DNA from: Bacteroidota bacterium
GTDB lineage: Bacteria; Bacteroidota; Bacteroidia; Chitinophagales; LD1
Length of the DNA stretch: 64,000 bases
Direction of reading: 5' to 3'
Assembly (NCBI GenBank): GCA_947479455.1
Contig: CANJZE010000015.1
Coordinates: 44,068 to 108,067 of the forward strand
Position 1 is the stretch's first letter. Every line of letters starts with the position of its first letter. Under the pieces are notes generated by a model. The model had not been told where the DNA came from, did no database searches, and was given only the letters and a program-made list of their open reading frames with translations. This document shows positions 59,641-64,000 of the stretch, in pieces. The position numbers and the translations under genes were made by a program.

Positions 59641-62600
59641 TTATTTCGTAAGAACCAATTTCTTGGTGTAAACTTCATTAGCTGAAGAAACTACAGCAGT
59701 ATAAGTGCCGGAGGCAAATCTGCTCAAATCAAACTCTATGAGGTTGCCCCCTTTGATTAATTGATGAACTGCTGAAGAAACCTTCTCGCCAATTACGTTG
59801 TAGAAAGCAACTGTAATTTCTTGTTGAGTAACAGCGGTAATAATTAAGCTGGTAGCAGCATTTGTTGGATTAGGAACAAAATCTTTTACGCTGAAAGTAA
59901 TTTCGCCATTGATAATAGCCGTTACTACATCGGTGTATTTAAATTGTCCGTCATTATCCACTTGTTTCAAGCGGTAGTAGTAACGAGTTCCTGCTACTAC
60001 ATTCACATCGTTGTAAGTGTAGTCGTTTTGAACCGTAGAGTTATCGTGCCCGTCAACAAAGGCCAACTGTGTCCACGTTTGTCCATCTACGCTACGCTCT
60101 ACATTAAATCCATCGTTGTTTATTTCTAAACTGGTTGCCCATGTCAACTTGATAAAAGTATTGTTCACCGCATTGGCTTCGAAGTAAATCATATCTACCG
60201 GTAGCGGTGAAATATGTGAACTGCCATGTAACCAAAACTCAGAGAACTCTGTTACGTGCATTTGCAAGTAGTGATGTGAAGGTCCGCTGCTGAATAAAGA
60301 TGTAAATCCTCCACTCGAAACCATATCGAAAGCTGTGTTTGGTGCAGTTACGTTGGCACCGAATAAACGATAGATTCCCCCTTGAGCATCGGATACATTG
60401 TTAGTATAATCACCATCTACATTGGCACCACTATATTTTGTAACGTAAAGTTCATTGATATTATGAACATCATCGTCATCGGCACAGCCGTCTTGCGGAT
60501 TTACCGGTGGGGTTGTAGAACTGCTAATTAAACTTGCTAATTCAGCATCTGAGAAATATAATCTTACATCAACTGCACTTGCAAAAGCGTTTTGAGTAGT
60601 AATAGCGAAGTGACGCTCCATAGCTTTCTCCGGATACAAATAACAGTTTCCATTTGTATTGATCGTTCCTAAGTGACCGCTACTATTTAAGATTTCCGGT
60701 TCAGTCATCTCTTTATATAGATTCACCGTTACCAATCCTAAATTTTGGTTGTTATCCTTTATAGATAATAACGCATCGTTGTTGCTATCGCGGAAGGTCA
60801 ACCATTTATTCAACATTTTTGAATAACAATCTAATCCGGTTGTGGTTGTATTGGGAATATCGGTAGGGTGATCATTGAAGGTAATAACATTAGACGTGGC
60901 TGAATTACAGCCCCCAATGTCAGTAACTGTATAGTAACGTGCAATACCATCTGTAGGTGCTTCGAAAGGCTGCGTATTGTTATCAATGTTTGGAAGCTGT
61001 GCGTCCAAAACATTAGATGACGTATAGCTTAAAATACCGGTTCCTCCCGTAGCAGTAACCAAAATGATGTCCTTGTCTGGTCCTGTAAATGCACAGTTAT
61101 CAACTACAGCAGTAGCCACAATAGGTGAACTGTAGAAGATGGTAACATCATCCACTTGATCGGGACAAACACCGTAAGACAAAGTCCAGTAATAAACATG
61201 CGAACCATAAGCTGAAGCCAATGCTGCAGCTGTTGGATTATTAGCGGTAATGAAAGCAGTACCTGAAGGATTACCAGGGTCATATGTCCACACTCCTGAA
61301 CCGCCCCCCGGAGCTGCGTTTCCAGCTAAGGTGGTAGTCAATCCACTACAAACCACCTGATCAGGACCTGCATTAGGTATTGGCAATTCATCTACCGGCC
61401 AGCTGGCAATTACCGTAGGGCCTGTAGCCACACATCCGTAACTTCCTGCACTGCGGCTTGTTCTAACTTTCACACTGCCAACTGCTGTAGTTGTTGTAAT
61501 GGAAGCACCTGAAGTATAAGCAGTCCACGTTGAACCGTTATCAATACTCTTTTCGTAAGTATCAGTTGCTCCTGCTGAACCGCCTGTGCCAGCTATAATA
61601 GTAGCGTTAGGAGATGTTCCCTGACAAATAGTAGTTCCATTTGAAGGAGTTGCTGTATTCAATGTAGGATTTACAGTAGTGCTGTTGATTGGCCATGTAG
61701 CTATAACTGTTGGTCCTGTTGCGCTACATCCGTAAGTTCCCGATGAACGACTAGCTCTAACCTTCACGCTTCCTGTAGCTCCTGTGGCATCAATAGTAGC
61801 TCCTGACGAGTAAGCAGACCAAGTTGAACCATTGTCAATACTATATTCATACGTATCGGCTGCGCCAGATGAACCGCCAGAACCTGCTACGATAGTAGCA
61901 TTAGGTCCATTGTATCCTGCACATATTCCAGTGCCGTTTGCCGGTGTAGCTGTGTTTAATGTTGGATTTACCGTAGGGCCGTTGATTGGCCATGTAGCCA
62001 ATACTGTAGGACCAGTAGCGGTGCATCCATAAGATCCTGCACTGCGGCTTACTCTCACCTTCACACTTCCTGTAGCACCCGTTGCATCTATGGTAGCACC
62101 TGATGAATAAGCAGTCCATGTTGAACCATTATCAATACTCTTTTCATAAGTATCCGTTGCTCCTGTAGAACCACCTGATCCTGCTGTAATAGTCGCATTC
62201 GGTCCGTTATATCCAGCGCAAATTCCTGTGCCGTCTGCCGGTGTTGCCACATTTAATATAGGTGCAACATTAGGTGCAGCAACCGGCCAATGAGCTAAAA
62301 CATTGGGACCTGCCGGCATACATCCATAACTTCCTGCTGAGCGACTTCCTCTTACCTGAACGCTTCCCGTTGCTCCTGTAGCATCTATTGTTGCGCCTGA
62401 TGAATAAGAAGACCATGTTAAACCATTGTCAATACTTTTTTCATAAGTGTCTGTTGCACCGGTTGAACCACCAGAGCCTGCATTAATTGTAGCATTTGGA
62501 CCGTTATAGCCTGCACATATATTTGTTCCGGAAGTGCTGCTATACAAAATAACGGTAAGGTCATCTACACCTAAACCATGATCAACTCCTGTTTCGTCAA

Positions 62601-64000
62601 GATCTGTCCATCTCAACCAAACTGAACTTCCGTTAGCTAAAGAAGAACCGAGAGATATAATTCCTGTAATTGTACTTCTGTTTGAACTGTTATTACCGTC
62701 CAATGCTCCTGCTGTACCTGGAGTAATAGGAGAAGTAAAACTTAAACCCGATGTAGAAGTATAGGTACCAGAAGAAATCGTAGCTGCCACATCTGTGCTA
62801 TAATCTAATGTCAATACATTAGACGTTGCAGTACCACCACCTGCTCTCCACTGCTCACCTGTATATTGAACATAAATTTTGTCAACTGTTCCTCCAGTGC
62901 TGTTTGTTAGTTTAACTCCATAACGAAGTGTTCCGGTAGAGGCAGAAGCCAAAGAACCTATTGTTCTGTCAGTAGCTGAACTTGAACCGTAGTTATTTAA
63001 ATTACCTACGTTACTAGATCCAGTTCCTATCACTAAACCATTTGCTCCTAAGTTGGTGCTAGCCGCATACCATCCCGGTATAGTTGTGTTGTCTGTCCAG
63101 GTAACTGTGCTGGTCGAACTTAAAGTGGCATCAAAATTCTGCACATAAATTTGGCCGTTGCTTGCCGGAGTAGCGGTATTCAAAGTAGGTGCGGTAGTTA
63201 ATCCGTTTACTACCACGTTACTTTCAGTGCCATCTGCCAGGTTACATCCATTAGATCCCGGTGTGTATTGTGGTCTGTAATAATAAGTTCCAGTTGATGG
63301 TGGTGCATCGGGCGAAGTAACTGTAGTACCTGAACCACCTGCTGTGGTTGAACGAACCCATGTTACTGTTCCGCCTTGTGCTCCATTTACAGTTGCTGAA
63401 AAAACAACCGTTCCGCCCACACAAATTGCATTACCCGAAGCCGGAGCAAAACTATTAGTTGCCCAAGTAGGGTCAACTGCTACCGTATGCGCAACTGATA
63501 CACCAGTTGCATTACAACCAAGACCTGTTGCCGGAAGATTTCTTCTGTAGTAATAAGTACCCGCTGCCGATATACTTGCAATGGTCATGGTGGCAGTTCC
63601 TGTATTCGTGTAAACCGCTCCCGTAGGTGTGCCATTGGCTACCGTACTAAATGTACTATTGTTTGCTGAATATTCCCATACCGGAGTTTGAGTGCCTGTT
63701 CCCCCGGTTAAATTAGATGTAGCATCTGTAGTTCCTCCAAGACAGATTGTACTGTTTGTTAATGTGGCTGCACTTAATGCAGGGTCGGCTACTACCGTCA
63801 AGGTTACTGATGCACTTGTTGCATTACAGCCTACACTTGTTGCCGGAAGATTTCTTCTGTAGTAATAAGTGCCCGCTGCCGATATACTTGCAATGGTCAT
63901 TGTTGTCGTAGTCGTATTCGTATAAACCGCACCAGTTGGGGTGCCATTGGCTACCGTTGTAAAGGTGCTGTTATCTGTAGAATATTCCCATACAGGTGCC
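59641..64000 (-). CDS. Repeat-rich T9SS surface protein, C-terminal part (5' end outside window)
   Basis: The frame is open to the right edge; the ATG at 63900 is an internal Met (MTIASISAAGTYYYRRNLPAT lies inside a repeat), so the true start is outside. From the N-terminal side: two copies of a 104-residue module (WEYSxxNSTFxTVANGTPTGA), an Ig-like domain shared with the neighbouring giant gene (WATNSFAPASGNAICVGG to YYYRPQYTPGSNGC), a LamG/Calx-like stretch (ASNGQIYVQNFDATLS and on), four tandem 99-residue units (ICAGYNGPNATI), an Ig-like domain and a T9SS type A tail (FSVKDFVPNPTNAATSL; SANEVYTKKLVLTK). It would be exported and surface-attached like the others. Intact length is unknown. 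Confidence 0.88.
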   Translation of the reverse strand, partial: APVWEYSTDNSTFTTVANGTPTGAVYTNTTTTTMTIASISAAGTYYYRRNLPATSVGCNATSASVTLTVVADPALSAATLTNSTICLGGTTDATSNLTGGTGTQTPVWEYSANNSTFSTVANGTPTGAVYTNTGTATMTIASISAAGTYYYRRNLPATGLGCNATGVSVAHTVAVDPTWATNSFAPASGNAICVGGTVVFSATVNGAQGGTVTWVRSTTAGGSGTTVTSPDAPPSTGTYYYRPQYTPGSNGCNLADGTESNVVVNGLTTAPTLNTATPASNGQIYVQNFDATLSSTSTVTWTDNTTIPGWYAASTNLGANGLVIGTGSSNVGNLNNYGSSSATDRTIGSLASASTGTLRYGVKLTNSTGGTVDKIYVQYTGEQWRAGGGTATSNVLTLDYSTDVAATISSGTYTSTSGLSFTSPITPGTAGALDGNNSSNRSTITGIISLGSSLANGSSVWLRWTDLDETGVDHGLGVDDLTVILYSSTSGTNICAGYNGPNATINAGSGGSTGATDTYEKSIDNGLTWSSYSSGATIDATGATGSVQVRGSRSAGSYGCMPAGPNVLAHWPVAAPNVAPILNVATPADGTGICAGYNGPNATITAGSGGSTGATDTYEKSIDNGSTWTAYSSGATIDATGATGSVKVRVSRSAGSYGCTATGPTVLATWPINGPTVNPTLNTATPANGTGICAGYNGPNATIVAGSGGSSGAADTYEYSIDNGSTWSAYSSGATIDATGATGSVKVRASRSSGTYGCSATGPTVIATWPINSTTVNPTLNTATPSNGTTICQGTSPNATIIAGTGGSAGATDTYEKSIDNGSTWTAYTSGASITTTTAVGSVKVRTSRSAGSYGCVATGPTVIASWPVDELPIPNAGPDQVVCSGLTTTLAGNAAPGGGSGVWTYDPGNPSGTAFITANNPTAAALASAYGSHVYYWTLSYGVCPDQVDDVTIFYSSPIVATAVVDNCAFTGPDKDIILVTATGGTGILSYTSSNVLDAQLPNIDNNTQPFEAPTDGIARYYTVTDIGGCNSATSNVITFNDHPTDIPNTTTTGLDCYSKMLNKWLTFRDSNNDALLSIKDNNQNLGLVTVNLYKEMTEPEILNSSGHLGTINTNGNCYLYPEKAMERHFAITTQNAFASAVDVRLYFSDAELASLISSSTTPPVNPQDGCADDDDVHNINELYVTKYSGANVDGDYTNNVSDAQGGIYRLFGANVTAPNTAFDMVSSGGFTSLFSSGPSHHYLQMHVTEFSEFWLHGSSHISPLPVDMIYFEANAVNNTFIKLTWATSLEINNDGFNVERSVDGQTWTQLAFVDGHDNSTVQNDYTYNDVNVVAGTRYYYRLKQVDNDGQFKYTDVVTAIINGEITFSVKDFVPNPTNAATSLIITAVTQQEITVAFYNVIGEKVSSAVHQLIKGGNLIEFDLSRFASGTYTAVVSSANEVYTKKLVLTK
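61400..62530 (-). repeat. Four tandem ~297-bp repeats in the right-edge T9SS gene
   Basis: Units of about 297 bp (99 codons) begin, in translation, with ICAGYNGPNATI and contain GATDTYEKSIDNG and RVSRSAGSYGC-type wording. Three are very similar at DNA level and the fourth is diverged and two codons shorter. Near-identical units suggest recent duplication or homogenisation. Confidence 0.8.

Noticed and set aside
61400..62530. Regular repeats resembling a CRISPR array
   Set aside because: Units are about 297 bp, coding, in one frame, and have no short palindromic repeat with unique spacers; no cas genes are present.

Overview
The window is chromosomal DNA of a free-living, aerobic member of the Bacteroidota, probably from the Chitinophagales/Saprospirales side of the phylum, though genus cannot be told from sequence alone. 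The signs are: alternative complex III fused in order with a cytochrome oxidase cluster; a PorW/SprE lipoprotein of the type IX secretion system (T9SS); several huge surface proteins ending in T9SS type A sorting domains; promoters of the TAnnTTTG/TAnnTTCG type with few Shine-Dalgarno sites; and low-GC, A/T-rich gaps. No tRNA, rRNA, CRISPR array or transposase gene was seen.

Layout. 1-7.4 kb: the tail of a cupin-like gene, a Pif1/RecD-like helicase, a secreted M6-like metalloprotease, and a two-gene signalling operon (LuxR-type regulator, then a soluble TPR hybrid histidine kinase). 7.6-12.8 kb: aconitase, an epoxide-hydrolase-like enzyme, a PlsC-type acyltransferase and a DUF4143 AAA ATPase bracketed by two related palindromes. 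13-21.9 kb: a TetR regulator and a fatty-acid beta-oxidation operon (FadN-like multifunctional enzyme, thiolase, two long acyl-CoA dehydrogenases) carrying matching operators, with a small four-helix-bundle (23S-IVS-type) gene wedged inside. 22-29.4 kb: a pyrimidine-dimer glycosylase, PBP1A, PorW/SprE, an MmcQ/YjbR protein and two response regulators. 29.6-44.3 kb: one long minus-strand respiratory operon, ActA-B-C-D-E-F, then CtaC, CtaD, CtaB, two CoxIII proteins and a CoxIV protein, i.e. quinol oxidation, cytochrome c relay and terminal oxygen reduction transcribed together. 44.5-64 kb: surface-protein territory, with a T9SS substrate split by an in-frame TAG, a collagen-like secreted protein, an orphan T9SS tail, a 3,137-residue adhesin-like protein with a very glycine-rich insert, and a further repeat-rich T9SS protein that runs off the right edge.

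Functional links. The beta-oxidation enzymes feed acetyl-CoA to the TCA cycle (aconitase) and reduced carriers to the ACIII-oxidase operon. PorW/SprE belongs to the secretion machine that would export the large proteins at the right. The gaps hold four separate families of small repeats: an eight-copy palindromic repeat next to stop codons (three copies identical over 27 nt), a TCGCATATCGAA family around the four-helix-bundle gene, a TAGTTAGTATTTAGTA family, and a roughly 200-bp MITE-like element with inverted ends and internal hairpins. These repeats, the palindrome-flanked ATPase and the decaying T9SS genes are the least ordinary parts of the window; none of them amounts by itself to a demonstrated new system.
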